Assembly (NCBI RefSeq): GCF_029664245.1
Contig: NZ_JANAIE010000003.1
Location: 62,001 to 126,000 of the forward strand
DNA length: 64,000 bases
From: Profundicola chukchiensis
GTDB taxonomy: Bacteria > Bacteroidota > Bacteroidia > Flavobacteriales > Weeksellaceae
Direction of reading: 5' to 3'
Made by a program: the position numbers and the translations under genes. Under the pieces are notes generated by a model. That model made no database searches, was not told where the DNA came from, and worked only from the letters and a program-made list of their open reading frames with translations. The stretch's first letter is position 1. Every line of letters starts with the position of its first letter. This document shows positions 17,362 to 27,081 of this stretch, in pieces.

Positions 17362-18312
17362 TCAAGAAAGGCCTAATATTCTTTTAACAATATCCTGCGT
17401 AGGTTCAATCGCTTTTGTTTCCTCAATAGTTGGCCCTGCAACCCAAACGGTTTTATAAGTTGCTTGTGTTGCTGCTTTGGTCACAGCATTGGTCCCTTTC
17501 ATAAACCTCAGCATCTTAACATATTTCTTTAAACTTTTATATCTGTTCAAAAAATCTTCTAACCAAGTGGTTTCTGTTCCAATTTTCTGAACATATGGCG
17601 TATTAATAACTGTACATGGCGTCCCCGAAATCTTCTGAGTCATTACAATATCTTCTTCGCCATAATCCACACAAGCCTGTTTGTATTCTTCGTTGACTCC
17701 AGATTCCACACTTGCAATAAATGGACTTCCTACAGAAACTCCAGCAGCTCCTAAGGACATTACATGTTGATATTGTTCGTAATTACCAACTCCACCCGCC
17801 GAAATAACCGGAATGTTACAATTAGCTTTAAGTTCAGTAATTAATACTTCTGGATCTATATTTCCTCTATGCCCACCCGCTTGATTGTTTACAGCGATTA
17901 AAGCATCTGCACCTAATTCTTCTACCTTTTTAGCATAACTTAAATTAGTTACATCACAAAAAACCTTGATTCCCTTGGCATGAGCTTTTCTAATCACCTC
18001 ATCTGGCTTTCCTAAAGATGTAATAATGAAATCCGCACCATGCTCACAAATAGCATCTAATTGTGCTGGGAATTTAGGATTGGATTTATTTACAATTAAG
18101 TTAAACCCAAAAGCACCATTTTCAGTTTTTGCTTGTTTTAATTCCTCAATCGCAGCTACCAACTCCTCTATGGTTCTGTAATTTAAAGCAGGAATACATC
18201 CCGCTACGCCCATTTTCATACCTTCTATCACCATGGCTGTATTGGAAACCAAAAACATAGGCGCCATAATCAGAGGATATTTTATATTTAAAATCTCGGT
18301 AATATCTTTCAT
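17362..18312 (-). CDS. FMN-dependent nitronate monooxygenase-family oxidoreductase
   Basis: 316 aa TIM-barrel flavoprotein of the 2-nitropropane dioxygenase/FabK-like family. Visible marks are the N-terminal YPLIMAPMF, the NNQAGGHRG region near residue 143 and the phosphate-binding VISAGGVGNYEQ near 170. The family oxidises alkyl nitronates or acts as related NAD(P)H-flavin reductases; the substrate cannot be assigned from sequence alone. Monocistronic, with one of the best promoters in the window (18333-18361). Neighbours give no functional clue. Confidence 0.85.
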   Translation of the reverse strand: MKDITEILNIKYPLIMAPMFLVSNTAMVIEGMKMGVAGCIPALNYRTIEELVAAIEELKQAKTENGAFGFNLIVNKSNPKFPAQLDAICEHGADFIITSLGKPDEVIRKAHAKGIKVFCDVTNLSYAKKVEELGADALIAVNNQAGGHRGNIDPEVLITELKANCNIPVISAGGVGNYEQYQHVMSLGAAGVSVGSPFIASVESGVNEEYKQACVDYGEEDIVMTQKISGTPCTVINTPYVQKIGTETTWLEDFLNRYKSLKKYVKMLRFMKGTNAVTKAATQATYKTVWVAGPTIEETKAIEPTQDIVKRILGLS

Positions 18313-18332
18313 AATTTATTATGCTTGCATTG

Positions 18333-18361
18333 CAAATTTACAGATAATTTATTTAGCCCAA
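18333..18361 (-). promoter_or_regulatory. Promoter: -33 TTG / 18 bp / -7 TAAATTTG
   Basis: On the minus strand, TTG (complement of 18359-18361) is followed after 18 bp by TAAATTTG (18333-18340), a full match to the Bacteroidetes consensus. It gives a leader of about 15 nt for the oxidoreductase gene. Confidence 0.7.
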
Positions 18362-18385
18362 CTTGTCTTATTGTTTATCAATGCA

Positions 18386-19258
18386 TTAAGCCTCTTCAAA
18401 ATCAGGAAACAATCTAATAAATTTTTTAGGCATTTGTGACTTTAGCTTTAATTTTTCCTGCGTAAAAGGATGAATAAATTCTAAAGCAAATGCATGTAAA
18501 TATAAACCATATCCTTGATGTTTTTTATTTTCTAAATAATATTTCTGATCGCCCATAATCGGGTTTCCTAAAGAAAATAGATGTTGACGCAATTGATGTT
18601 TACGACCGGTTTGAGGATATAATTCGACTAAATTTAAGGCTTCAAATTTTTCTGATTTTAAGGATTGAAGAACTTTATATGTGGTAAACGCCGTCTTTTC
18701 ATCCACATCAGAGTCTATCTCTCCTTTTGTGTCTTTCATTTTGCCAATACTGACCGCTCGATAAATTTTTTGAATCTTATGATCCTCGAACATAGCGTGT
18801 AATTCTCTTTTAGCTTTTGCGGTTTTAGCTATAATTAAACAACCACTCGTAGGATAATCTAATCGATGCACAGGAAAGGGCTGTACTGCATCAGCTTGAG
18901 AACTAGGCTGAATATGCGGTATCAAAGCATTGGCAATGGTGGCAAACTTATTTCCACTTACTGAAATCCCAGCGGGTTTGTTGATAACTGCTAAATAATC
19001 ATCTTCAAACAAAACCTCCAACTCTAATTCATAAACTTTTTGCTTAGTTTTTTGAATTTCTAATAACTCAATAACATCATTTTCTTGAACAAAATGTGCA
19101 GTAGTTGTCGTTTTTCCATTAACTAAGATTAAGCCTTTTTTAATGCCTTTTTTAACAGCTGATTTGGTTGGAATTTCATTAAATAAATCAACTGCATATT
19201 CTTGTAATCGAATTGATTTTTCGACTTTGGGAACGATATGTTGTTGAATTACTTTCAA
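18386..19258 (-). CDS. RluA-family RNA pseudouridine synthase
   Basis: 290 aa. An N-terminal S4-type RNA-binding region (about residues 14-65) precedes the catalytic domain with HRLDYPTSG; Asp134 is the predicted nucleophile. Later motifs TGRKHQLRQH and GDQKYY fit the RluA family. It isomerises uridines in rRNA or tRNA; the site cannot be told. The only plausible start is the TTG at 19258, because no Met precedes the catalytic domain. A near-consensus element TTAGTTTG overlaps this TTG. Divergent from the GNAT gene at 19353. Confidence 0.88.
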   Translation of the reverse strand: MKVIQQHIVPKVEKSIRLQEYAVDLFNEIPTKSAVKKGIKKGLILVNGKTTTTAHFVQENDVIELLEIQKTKQKVYELELEVLFEDDYLAVINKPAGISVSGNKFATIANALIPHIQPSSQADAVQPFPVHRLDYPTSGCLIIAKTAKAKRELHAMFEDHKIQKIYRAVSIGKMKDTKGEIDSDVDEKTAFTTYKVLQSLKSEKFEALNLVELYPQTGRKHQLRQHLFSLGNPIMGDQKYYLENKKHQGYGLYLHAFALEFIHPFTQEKLKLKSQMPKKFIRLFPDFEEA

Positions 19259-19352
19259 ACTAATTTTAAGTTAGTATTAGACTGCTAATCTACAATTAAA
19301 GCCCATGTTTTACATTTTAAAATTGTATTTTGGACCAAGAAAATTAAAATCC

Positions 19353-19865
19353 ATGACATCTCAAACTGAGTTTAGACAAGCCAATTTATCAGATTTAAAT
19401 GAAATTTGGCAAATTATTCAATTTGCGATTGCTTCGCGCAAAGCCGACGGAAGCAAACAATGGCAAGATGGCTATCCGAATATAGATAGTGTCAGAACGG
19501 ACATTAATAATTCCTATGCCCATGTTCTTTCCAACGAAAATGGAATCATGGCATATGCCGCAGTCATTTTTGATATTGAACCTGCCTACGAACAGATTGA
19601 AGGAACTTGGTTAAGCGATCAAAACTATGTGGTTGTTCATAGAATTGCCGTGTCGGAGAAAGGGAAAGGACAAGGATTTGCTAAAATCTTAATGCACGAA
19701 ATAGAACAATTAGCCATCGCTAAAGAAACCTTTAGTATTCGTGTGGACACGAACTACGACAATCCCGCGATGCTCCGAATTTTAGATCAAACTGGATATC
19801 AATATTGTGGCGAAGTTTACTTTAGAGGCGATGCTAGAAAAGCCTTTGAAAAAGTTTTAAATTAA
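19353..19865 (+). CDS. GNAT family N-acetyltransferase
   Basis: 170 aa from the ATG at 19353. A longer frame from 19305 would add 16 residues, but these lie upstream of the usual GNAT start and a -7-like TATTTTGG lies at 19326, so I prefer 19353. The protein shows the GNAT order: an N-terminal FRQANLSDLNEIWQII, a central VVHRIAVSEKGKGQGFA acetyl-CoA site, and RVDTNYDNPAMLRILDQTGY as the C-terminal motif. The substrate is unknown. It converges with the 19862-21058 gene, overlapping by 4 bp. Confidence 0.85.
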   Translation: MTSQTEFRQANLSDLNEIWQIIQFAIASRKADGSKQWQDGYPNIDSVRTDINNSYAHVLSNENGIMAYAAVIFDIEPAYEQIEGTWLSDQNYVVVHRIAVSEKGKGQGFAKILMHEIEQLAIAKETFSIRVDTNYDNPAMLRILDQTGYQYCGEVYFRGDARKAFEKVLN

Positions 19866-21058
19866 AATTTAGCTACCAATCCTAAACGATAAAATAATTT
19901 TCCTTCTGGTGATAATTCAGGCTCTGTAAGTCGGTCGTAGTATCTAACACCAATTCTAACAAACAATAACGATATCTCACCTCCCAAATAATATCCAAAC
20001 TGCTTTTTATCCTTTGGCATCATGTATTTATCGGCGGTGATGTCCATTACTAAACCACCTTCTCCAATTAAAGCAACTTGATTTTCATAATAACCCGTAT
20101 AACGAACTTGAGGACCAAAAGTGATGAAACTCTTTTTCAAGTCAAATCCCTTGTCTTTTAAACTCAAATAACTTGCTGCCGCGTGATAGTTTAAAGTTCT
20201 TCGTTTAGAAACCCTCATTTGGTGAAAACGCTGACTTGCAAACACTTCAAAGTTAAATCCGCGTGTATCCATCTCGGGATAATCGTACCTCTCTATTTTA
20301 CCAAAGCTATTAGTAGTAATATAAACTCCTAATTCAGTTCCGGGGTTATTGGTGAATAATTTAAAGTCATTTTCCTCTAAACTACCTAATTCCTGCGTCT
20401 GATTATCTTCATTTAAATATTGATAAAACAAAGTCTCAATTTTGTTCATCTCATCCAAAAAGGCAGGCAGCTCGCCTTCGTGCTTAACTTTTGTAGCCAC
20501 AAATTTACTCACCACACTCAGTAAGGCTTTTTGACTTTTACTGTTATCTCTATTGGTTTTAGCCATTAGATTTTTCGACTTCGGAAGCACAGAACTAGCT
20601 ACGAAATTCTCTAGCTGAGAAGATTTTAGATTTTGTTTTTGTCGCTTTTGCTCTTCAAGCTCTAAAAACTCATCGAAAACATCCATTCTATAAAATGGCT
20701 GATTCACCTCTTTAGAGCCACGATTGAGTAATTTTCTACTCTTATCTAATCGATCATAAAAACCATCTAAAGAAAGTAAAACATCCTGTGCCAAAGCTCT
20801 ATAGGAATAGGCTTGGATTATTTCTGAATTACGTAAATCCTCCTTTGTTAAATGAGATGAATTGATAATTTTCTTCATTTGACCTGGCAAAACTATCTCA
20901 CTATATGCAGTGTCTTGCACTCGAAGCCATACTTCATAGGTTTGTTCTGATTCATTGAAGAACAGAATATCATCATCGTCTTGTTTGATTTGAAATTCTT
21001 GGGCAGAGCTCCAAACAAACATCATTAAACCCAAAACTACACTTATCTTTCTAACCAT
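19862..21058 (-). CDS. Unknown exported protein, possible outer-membrane barrel at C-terminus
   Basis: 398 aa. A signal peptide (residues 3-19, ending SSAQ) leads to a charged, helix-rich middle (about 90-215) and a C-terminal part (about 230-398) of alternating beta strands with aromatic residues, ending FYRLGLVAKF. The terminal Phe and strand pattern suggest an outer-membrane barrel or beta-domain. I do not recognise a named family. It has no co-directional partner: acc genes end 91 bp upstream behind a terminator and the GNAT gene converges downstream. Function unknown. Confidence 0.7.
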   Translation of the reverse strand: MVRKISVVLGLMMFVWSSAQEFQIKQDDDDILFFNESEQTYEVWLRVQDTAYSEIVLPGQMKKIINSSHLTKEDLRNSEIIQAYSYRALAQDVLLSLDGFYDRLDKSRKLLNRGSKEVNQPFYRMDVFDEFLELEEQKRQKQNLKSSQLENFVASSVLPKSKNLMAKTNRDNSKSQKALLSVVSKFVATKVKHEGELPAFLDEMNKIETLFYQYLNEDNQTQELGSLEENDFKLFTNNPGTELGVYITTNSFGKIERYDYPEMDTRGFNFEVFASQRFHQMRVSKRRTLNYHAAASYLSLKDKGFDLKKSFITFGPQVRYTGYYENQVALIGEGGLVMDITADKYMMPKDKKQFGYYLGGEISLLFVRIGVRYYDRLTEPELSPEGKLFYRLGLVAKF

Positions 21059-21067
21059 TGTATATAT

Positions 21068-21123
21068 AAAAACGCCGAAAAGTCTAATTAATTTCTCAAT
21101 TAATGGATACTTTTCGACGTTTT
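21068..21123 (-). terminator. Terminator of the acyl-CoA carboxylase operon
   Basis: A long hairpin: AAAACGCCGAAAAGT pairs with ACTTTTCGACGTTTT (one mismatch), enclosing smaller ATTAAT repeats. A/T tracts flank both sides. It lies between the carboxylase stop (21149) and the next minus-strand start (21058). Confidence 0.7.
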
Positions 21124-21148
21124 ATGAAATATTTAATATTTATTTCAA

Positions 21149-22690
21149 TTATAATGGAATATTCCCATGTTTTCTATCTGGTTTGTTAACTTTTTTATTT
21201 TCTAACATCGCGAAAGCTTTGATTAACTTTTTGCGTGTTTGATTTGGTAAAATCACTTCATCTATAAATCCTCTTTCGGCTGCAGAATAAGGATTAGCAA
21301 ATAACTCAGCATATTCAGCTTCTTTTTCTAACCATTTGGCTTGTTTGTCGTCTGCTTTAGCAATTTCATTTTTAAAGATAATCTCTGCTGCACCTTTAGC
21401 TCCCATTACTGCAATTTCAGCCGATGGCCAAGCATAGTTCATGTCAGAACCAATATGTTTCGAGTTCATTACATCATATGCTCCTCCATATGCTTTACGC
21501 GTAATTACCGTCACTCTTGGAACAGTTGCCTCACTAAATGCATAAAGTAATTTAGCTCCGTTTACGATGATTCCATTCCACTCTTGGTCTGTACCTGGCA
21601 AGAATCCCGGAACGTCTTCTAATACCAATAATGGAATATTGAAACAATCGCAGAATCTAACAAAACGAGCCGCTTTTTTAGAAGAATTCACATCTAAAAC
21701 TCCCGCTAAGAACATTGGATTATTCGCTACAATACCGATGCTTTCTCCACCTAAACGCGCGAAACCAACAATAATATTTTCAGCGTAATCTTTATGAATT
21801 TCATAGAAAGAATCATGGTCAATAATTCCTTCAATCACCGCTTTCATATCATATGGCTTGTTCGCATTATCTGGAACAATATCCATTAACTCTTCGCGAA
21901 TTTCTTCACCTAAAGTATATTCTAAAGTTTCTGGCTTTTCCTTGTTGTTCTGTGGAATGTAGCTCAATAACTTTTTTAAGTCTTCTAAACATTCAACATC
22001 ATTAGCAGAAACCGTATGCGCTACTCCAGATTTAGTTGAATGCGTACTTGCACCTCCTAATTCTTCTGAGGTAATTTCCTCGTTGGTAACTGTTTTGACC
22101 ACGTTTGGACCTGTCACGAACATATAACTCGTATTCTGCACCATCATCGTGAAGTCGGTCATGGCTGGCGAGTAAACTGCTCCACCTGCACAAGGTCCCA
22201 TAATTGCAGAAATTTGAGGAATCACTCCCGACGCTTGCACGTTGCGATAGAATATATCTGCATATCCACCCAATGAACGAACACCTTCTTGAATTCTTGC
22301 TCCACCCGAGTCATTAAGACCAATCATAGGCGCGCCAACATTCAAAGCCATATCCATCACTTTGCAGATTTTCTCGGCATGTGTTTCTGATAAAGAACCA
22401 CCAAATACAGTAAAGTCTTGTGCGAAAACATAAACCAATCTACCGTTGATTGTTCCGTAACCTGTTACTACACCATCGCCATAGAATTTTTGGTCTTCCA
22501 TCCCGAAATCCTTGGTTCTATGTGTAACCAAAGCACCAATCTCTTCAAAAGAACCTTCGTCTAATAAATATAAAATTCGCTCACGAGCCGTTAATTTCTT
22601 CTTTTGATGCTGCTTTTCTATTCGTTTTTCTCCTCCGCCTAAATACGCAAGATCTAATTTCTCTTGTAATGTTTTTATCTTCGTTTTCAT
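21149..22690 (-). CDS. Acyl-CoA carboxylase carboxyltransferase (beta) subunit, probably propionyl-CoA
   Basis: 513 aa, the normal length of PccB/AccD5-type subunits with N and C crotonase-like halves. The N half has [18 protein letters not shown] and [12 protein letters not shown]; the C half has [11 protein letters not shown] and [11 protein letters not shown]. In actinobacterial PccB the residue before VM is Asp and favours propionyl-CoA over acetyl-CoA; here it is also Asp, so propionyl-CoA is likely (inference). It transfers carboxyl from biotin to the acyl-CoA. Last gene of a three-gene operon after the biotin carboxylase (7-bp gap). Confidence 0.92.
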   Translation of the reverse strand: MKTKIKTLQEKLDLAYLGGGEKRIEKQHQKKKLTARERILYLLDEGSFEEIGALVTHRTKDFGMEDQKFYGDGVVTGYGTINGRLVYVFAQDFTVFGGSLSETHAEKICKVMDMALNVGAPMIGLNDSGGARIQEGVRSLGGYADIFYRNVQASGVIPQISAIMGPCAGGAVYSPAMTDFTMMVQNTSYMFVTGPNVVKTVTNEEITSEELGGASTHSTKSGVAHTVSANDVECLEDLKKLLSYIPQNNKEKPETLEYTLGEEIREELMDIVPDNANKPYDMKAVIEGIIDHDSFYEIHKDYAENIIVGFARLGGESIGIVANNPMFLAGVLDVNSSKKAARFVRFCDCFNIPLLVLEDVPGFLPGTDQEWNGIIVNGAKLLYAFSEATVPRVTVITRKAYGGAYDVMNSKHIGSDMNYAWPSAEIAVMGAKGAAEIIFKNEIAKADDKQAKWLEKEAEYAELFANPYSAAERGFIDEVILPNQTRKKLIKAFAMLENKKVNKPDRKHGNIPL

Positions 22691-22697
22691 TAAAATC

Positions 22698-24137
22698 TTA
22701 TTTTGGTAAGCGAACTAATTTTTGATCTTTTAAATACTGATAAACAGCCATTAGCGCTGCTACTTCAGCCTCTTTTTCTGGCTCTACATGTAATGCTTCT
22801 GGCGTATAATGGTCTTTCACAAAACCTGTATCATAATCACCACTCACAAAAGCTTCGTGCTGGCAAACAAATTTCCCGAAAGATAAAGTTGTTTCAACAC
22901 CCTCTACTTTATAAGCATCAATCGCCTCAATCATTTTAGCAATCGCTTCTTCTCTATTTTCACCATAAGTTATTAATTTAGAAATCATTGGATCATAGTA
23001 AATTGGAATCTTCATTCCTTCTTCAAATCCATTATCCACTCTAATTCCTTCACCTTGAGGTAACTTATAAGTCTCCAAAACACCTACGCTTGGCAAGAAG
23101 TCTTTTACTGGATCTTCTGCATAAACTCTTAATTCTAGTGCATGTCCTTTAAAAGTTAAGTCTTCTTGTGCGAATGGTAATTTTTCTCCTCTTGCAATTC
23201 TGATTTGTAATTCAACCAAATCCTTTCCAGTAATCATCTCCGTTACAGGATGCTCAACTTGCAGACGCGTATTCATTTCTAGGAAATAAAAATCTAAATT
23301 TCCATCGATTAAAAACTCAACCGTTCCAGCGCCTACATAGTCACAAGCCTTAGCAACTGCAACTGCAGCCTTACCCATTTCGGCTCTCTTTTCTGGTGTT
23401 AAAACACTAGAAGGAGCTTCTTCAACTACTTTCTGATGACGTCTTTGAACACTACATTCGCGTTCGAAAAGATGAACCACATTTCCATGCTCATCGGCTA
23501 ACACTTGGATCTCAATATGACGTGGTGAGGTGACATATTTTTCAATAAAAATTGAACCATCCCCAAAAGCCGAAGTTGCTTCAGAAATTGCACGATTCAT
23601 TTGAGATTCTAAATCCTCTTCTTTCTCAACTACGCGCATTCCTTTTCCACCTCCACCGGCAGATGCTTTAATTAAAATTGGGAATCCAATCTCTTTGGCT
23701 ATAGAACGAGCTTTTTCTACATCTGTAATAGCTTCATCAATACCCGGAACCATTGGAATATCATAGTGACTCACGGCTTCTTTAGCTGCCAACTTACTTC
23801 CCATTACCCGAATAGCATGTGGTTTTGGACCGATGAAAGTAATTCCGCTTGCTGTAACTTTTTCTGCAAAATCAGCATTCTCACTTAAGAACCCATAACC
23901 CGGATGAATTCCATCTACGTTTAATGATTTAGCGACTTCTAAAATTTTATCTGCGCGCAAGTAAGATTCTGAAGAAGGAGCTTCTCCAATACAAACTGCC
24001 TCATCTGCAAATTTAACATGAGGTGCGTTTCTATCCGCTACAGAATAAACCGCTACGGTTTTAATTCCCATTTTTCTAGCGGACTTCATGACTCTCATCG
24101 CGATTTCACCACGATTTGCTACTAATATCTTTCTCAT
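22698..24137 (-). CDS. accC: Biotin carboxylase subunit of acyl-CoA carboxylase
   Basis: 479 aa. The biotin carboxylase domains are in order: N-terminal [17 protein letters not shown]-grasp with [12 protein letters not shown] near residue 158 and [12 protein letters not shown] near 225, then [14 protein letters not shown] near 287. It carboxylates biotin using ATP and bicarbonate. Slightly longer than E. coli AccC because of a C-terminal tail. Between the biotinyl carrier (6 bp upstream) and the carboxyltransferase (7 bp downstream), so it belongs to this acyl-CoA carboxylase; a separate AccC for fatty-acid synthesis may exist elsewhere. Confidence 0.94.
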   Translation of the reverse strand: MRKILVANRGEIAMRVMKSARKMGIKTVAVYSVADRNAPHVKFADEAVCIGEAPSSESYLRADKILEVAKSLNVDGIHPGYGFLSENADFAEKVTASGITFIGPKPHAIRVMGSKLAAKEAVSHYDIPMVPGIDEAITDVEKARSIAKEIGFPILIKASAGGGGKGMRVVEKEEDLESQMNRAISEATSAFGDGSIFIEKYVTSPRHIEIQVLADEHGNVVHLFERECSVQRRHQKVVEEAPSSVLTPEKRAEMGKAAVAVAKACDYVGAGTVEFLIDGNLDFYFLEMNTRLQVEHPVTEMITGKDLVELQIRIARGEKLPFAQEDLTFKGHALELRVYAEDPVKDFLPSVGVLETYKLPQGEGIRVDNGFEEGMKIPIYYDPMISKLITYGENREEAIAKMIEAIDAYKVEGVETTLSFGKFVCQHEAFVSGDYDTGFVKDHYTPEALHVEPEKEAEVAALMAVYQYLKDQKLVRLPK

Positions 24138-24143
24138 ACTTGC

Positions 24144-24629
24144 TTATTCGAATTCAATCATTAAAAATTTCTTCTCAATCGCTTGACCTTTGCTCACGTG
24201 AATTTCTTTGATCACACCATCTCTTGGCGAAGAAATTACGTTTTCCATTTTCATGGCTTCTAAAATCAATAGAGATTGTCCTTCGGTCACTTCCTCACCA
24301 ACATTCACCATGATGTCGAAAATTAGACCAGGCATAGGTGCATGAACAGCATTCACTTTTTTGCTCTCACCAACCTCAAATCCTAGTTCTTTAATAAGTT
24401 GATCCAACGCATCGGAAATATCAACCTGATAAAGGTTGCCATTTACCTCAACGGAGTATTTCTTTTGATGATAGTTGGAATCTAACATATTAATCTTATA
24501 TGATTTATGATCTTTAAGCAGATGGAAATTCGTTTCATCTAAAGCTAAAACGTCTAATTCTTCTGCATCTTTTGGAGTAAGCGAATAGCTATATTCATCG
24601 TTTACTTTAAGAGAAAAGTTGTCTTGCAT
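24144..24629 (-). CDS. Biotinyl (BCCP-like) carrier subunit of acyl-CoA carboxylase
   Basis: 161 aa from the ATG at 24629; a TTG at 24635 (two codons earlier) overlaps a -7-like AATATTTG and is less likely. The C-terminal biotinyl domain has HAPMPG and the biotin site EAMKMEN with the biotinylated Lys127. The N-terminal half (about 1-85) is a linker-type domain seen in carrier subunits of stand-alone biotin enzymes. First gene of the carrier-accC-carboxyltransferase operon; the promoter is in the 320-bp gap above. Confidence 0.9.
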   Translation of the reverse strand: MQDNFSLKVNDEYSYSLTPKDAEELDVLALDETNFHLLKDHKSYKINMLDSNYHQKKYSVEVNGNLYQVDISDALDQLIKELGFEVGESKKVNAVHAPMPGLIFDIMVNVGEEVTEGQSLLILEAMKMENVISSPRDGVIKEIHVSKGQAIEKKFLMIEFE

Positions 24630-24949
24630 GTGCAAATATTTATGTAATAAAAGAAGTAGAAATCACTTCTTAATTAGTTAATTCTAAAGAACGTCCAAGT
24701 TAATTAATAAAATTAAATTATTAAATGAATAGACTTGATTTTTAATGAAAATGCTCCGATCAGGAGCTAATTTAAAGTCGTTATATCTAAATAAGCTAAT
24801 CAACCTATAAGTATATATTTCTTTTTAATATGATTATTAAATGTACTTTTGCGCCGTTAAACCTCATCAATAGGATGATGCTTAAAAAGAATTTCTCTAT
24901 TTTTAATAGTTGAAAAACCTTTAAGCTTTAAGCATAAAAACCTTTTCTA
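24630..24949. other. Intergenic region between divergent acyl-CoA carboxylase and PF10136-type genes
   Basis: 320 bp without a gene. It holds the carboxylase promoter region near 24635-24645, an A+T-rich stretch, a perfect -7 element at 24844-24851 for the plus-strand gene, and a leader of about 95 nt with an inverted repeat (ATGCTTAAA near 24878 with TTTAAGCAT at 24927-24935). I see no RNA gene I can name. Confidence 0.6.
24844..24851 (+). promoter_or_regulatory. -7 element TACTTTTG upstream of the PF10136-type gene
   Basis: A perfect TAnnTTTG about 98 bp before the ATG at 24950. No TTG at 17-20 bp upstream, but the GCGCC just after it is the only G+C-rich patch in this gap. Confidence 0.5.
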
Positions 24950-27037
24950 ATGCCCCTGCACAAGAGTCATATCAACAAATCTAGTTTAGAAGATATTTTC
25001 TCCACCTATTTTACAAAAAATCAAGGATGGGATTTGGTAAACGACCAAGTGAACTTATTGGTATTGATTGTAAATACCATACGTCCGAAAAAAAATGCTG
25101 CAAAAGTTGGCCTAGAAAAACTCATCAAAATCTTAGAGGAAAACCCTGATTATAAAGAGAGTTTTAAGAACTACTTAGATACACTTTTCAAGGATCGATT
25201 CTTCACAGAAATGATTACAGATGTTGGTCTGCCATCGGAAGAAAGTTTTGGACGCGAGTTTAGAAAACGACTTACCGATAAAATTCTACCAGAAACCTCT
25301 GATTCTAGAAAGATGAGATATTTGTTTAAGCAAGTATTTCATCAGAAAAATGATTTTCAATGGGTTACATCTATAGATTACAATCAATTAGTTCGACTTT
25401 TTGATGTTTTAGAAGTGCCAGAAATAGATACTTCTTTTGAGCAAGAAGGAAGTATGTGGCAAATTTATTATTCGGTGGTAGTGATTGCCTTACGCGCAAG
25501 TGGATCGGCATTGGAAAAAGATATTGTCAACCTTACGCCCTCTTATCAAAACAAGAATTCTCCCTTTGTTGCATTGTATCGAGAAATTGAGGATTTGTGG
25601 GATAAAGCGAGTTCAAACAACGAACTAAAAAGCAAAGACGACGAGGATTATAAGCAGATTTATGTCTTACTTCAGCAGTGTAAAAACTATTTAGCGAAAG
25701 CTTATAAAGGAAGTGAAACCTATGGAATCACACTGCAAACCAATCGAGATATAAATAGAATCCGAGAGCAATTAAAACGTATCGAGTTGATGCTTCCCCT
25801 ACTTGTGAAAGAAGAGGAAGACATCAAAAATATAAAATTAACACACTTGTTTTATATCTTAATGGAGATTCACTCGAGTCGTAAAAAGCTGATGGAGTTT
25901 GTGTCGGATTCAACAAGGTTGGTGGCGTCAGAAATTAGTTCGCATAAGGCAAAAACAGGAGAAAAATATATTTCCTCGAGCGTTAAAGAATATTGGAAAA
26001 TGCTGTACACCGCTTTGGGTGGTGGATTTATTGTTGGTATTTTATGTATCATTAAATTATTGCTTACCGATTTGCAGGTGAGTGATTTTGGACATGCTTT
26101 CTTTTATTCACTCAACTATTCAATTGGTTTTATGGTCCTTTATTTAATGGGCTTCACTTTAGCAACCAAGCAACCTGCTATGACTGCTTCTACTTTAGTT
26201 GATTTGATAGAAAAAGGAATCAATCTGGATGTAAAAGCAAGGTATCGTTATAAAGCCTTTGCGGTTTATTTCTCTCATTTATTTAGAACTCAATTTATTG
26301 CTTTTGTCGGTAACGTAGTTATGGCCATGATTGTAGCCTCGTTAGGTGTTTACATTATTTATTTACTCACCGGAAATGACATCACTATTAAGGCTTGGCC
26401 TAAATTATTGTATGACTTAAACCCAACTACATCAAAGGCATTATTTCATGCAGGAATTGCGGGTGTATTTTTATTTATTTCTGGAATTATAGCAGGTCAA
26501 GTAGCCAACCGCAACAAGTTTTATGGGATTTCAAAAAGATTAGCCGACAATCCAACCTTAAAATGGACCTTTGGACTAAGGAGAGCAGAAAAATTAAAAA
26601 CTTGGTATGATAACAAATGGGCCGGAGTTATTTCTAACCTTTGGTTTGGTGTTTTCATGGGATCCACTGCATCGATTGGAGTGTTTTTAGGTTTAGACTT
26701 AGACATTAGGCACATCACCTTTGCGGCGGGTAACTTTGGTTTAGCTTTATTCGGTTCGCAAGCTGAACTGTCTGCAGAAACTTGGTTTTGGTCAATCCTT
26801 GGAATTGGATTAATTGGATTTATGAACTTTATTGTGAGTTTTGGCCTATCCTTATTATTGGCTTTCAAATCCAAGAATGTACCATTAAGAGAACTAAAAC
26901 CTCTGAGCTTATCGGTAATTCAGGAAATCAAAACAGATCCATGGAGTTTTTTCTTCCCGGTTCATATTGAAAAAAAGAAAGATACTCTATCAGAAAAAAT
27001 CAAAGAGTCCATCGATAAAAAACCTAATAATTCTTAA
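24950..27037 (+). CDS. Large membrane protein of the so-called site-specific recombinase family (PF10136)
   Basis: 695 aa. The first half (about 1-345) is soluble and helical, starting HKSHINKSSLEDIF. The second half has about six membrane segments (near residues 353-372, 385-404, 445-470, 505-525, 560-580, 608-640). I recall this architecture from the COG4389/PF10136 family, named after a Neisseria gene (gcr) said to act in recombination. Nothing in the sequence resembles a tyrosine or serine recombinase: I see no catalytic R-H-R-Y or serine motif, and the protein is clearly an integral membrane protein. A membrane role is far more likely. Monocistronic, with a long leader. Confidence 0.72.
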   Translation: MPLHKSHINKSSLEDIFSTYFTKNQGWDLVNDQVNLLVLIVNTIRPKKNAAKVGLEKLIKILEENPDYKESFKNYLDTLFKDRFFTEMITDVGLPSEESFGREFRKRLTDKILPETSDSRKMRYLFKQVFHQKNDFQWVTSIDYNQLVRLFDVLEVPEIDTSFEQEGSMWQIYYSVVVIALRASGSALEKDIVNLTPSYQNKNSPFVALYREIEDLWDKASSNNELKSKDDEDYKQIYVLLQQCKNYLAKAYKGSETYGITLQTNRDINRIREQLKRIELMLPLLVKEEEDIKNIKLTHLFYILMEIHSSRKKLMEFVSDSTRLVASEISSHKAKTGEKYISSSVKEYWKMLYTALGGGFIVGILCIIKLLLTDLQVSDFGHAFFYSLNYSIGFMVLYLMGFTLATKQPAMTASTLVDLIEKGINLDVKARYRYKAFAVYFSHLFRTQFIAFVGNVVMAMIVASLGVYIIYLLTGNDITIKAWPKLLYDLNPTTSKALFHAGIAGVFLFISGIIAGQVANRNKFYGISKRLADNPTLKWTFGLRRAEKLKTWYDNKWAGVISNLWFGVFMGSTASIGVFLGLDLDIRHITFAAGNFGLALFGSQAELSAETWFWSILGIGLIGFMNFIVSFGLSLLLAFKSKNVPLRELKPLSLSVIQEIKTDPWSFFFPVHIEKKKDTLSEKIKESIDKKPNNS

Positions 27038-27067
27038 GGCTTTTTTAAACTCTTAGTATAGACCAAG

Positions 27068-27081
27068 GTAACTCAAGTTAC
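27068..27081. promoter_or_regulatory. Palindrome GTAACT-ca-AGTTAC upstream of the sulfur-transport genes
   Basis: A perfect 6-bp-arm inverted repeat, about 23 bp upstream of a 7/8 -7 element (TATCTTCG, 27104-27111) that could drive the YeeE pair. Its position fits an operator; chance occurrence in A+T-rich DNA is possible. Confidence 0.3.

Noticed and set aside
21061-21125. The hairpin between the acyl-CoA carboxylase operon and the unknown exported protein as a regulatory RNA
   Set aside because: It has flanking A/T tracts and sits directly after the operon, so a terminator explains it.
24950-27037. A mobile element, because the family is called site-specific recombinase
   Set aside because: No recombinase active site, no terminal repeats and no target duplication; it is a membrane protein flanked by ordinary genes.
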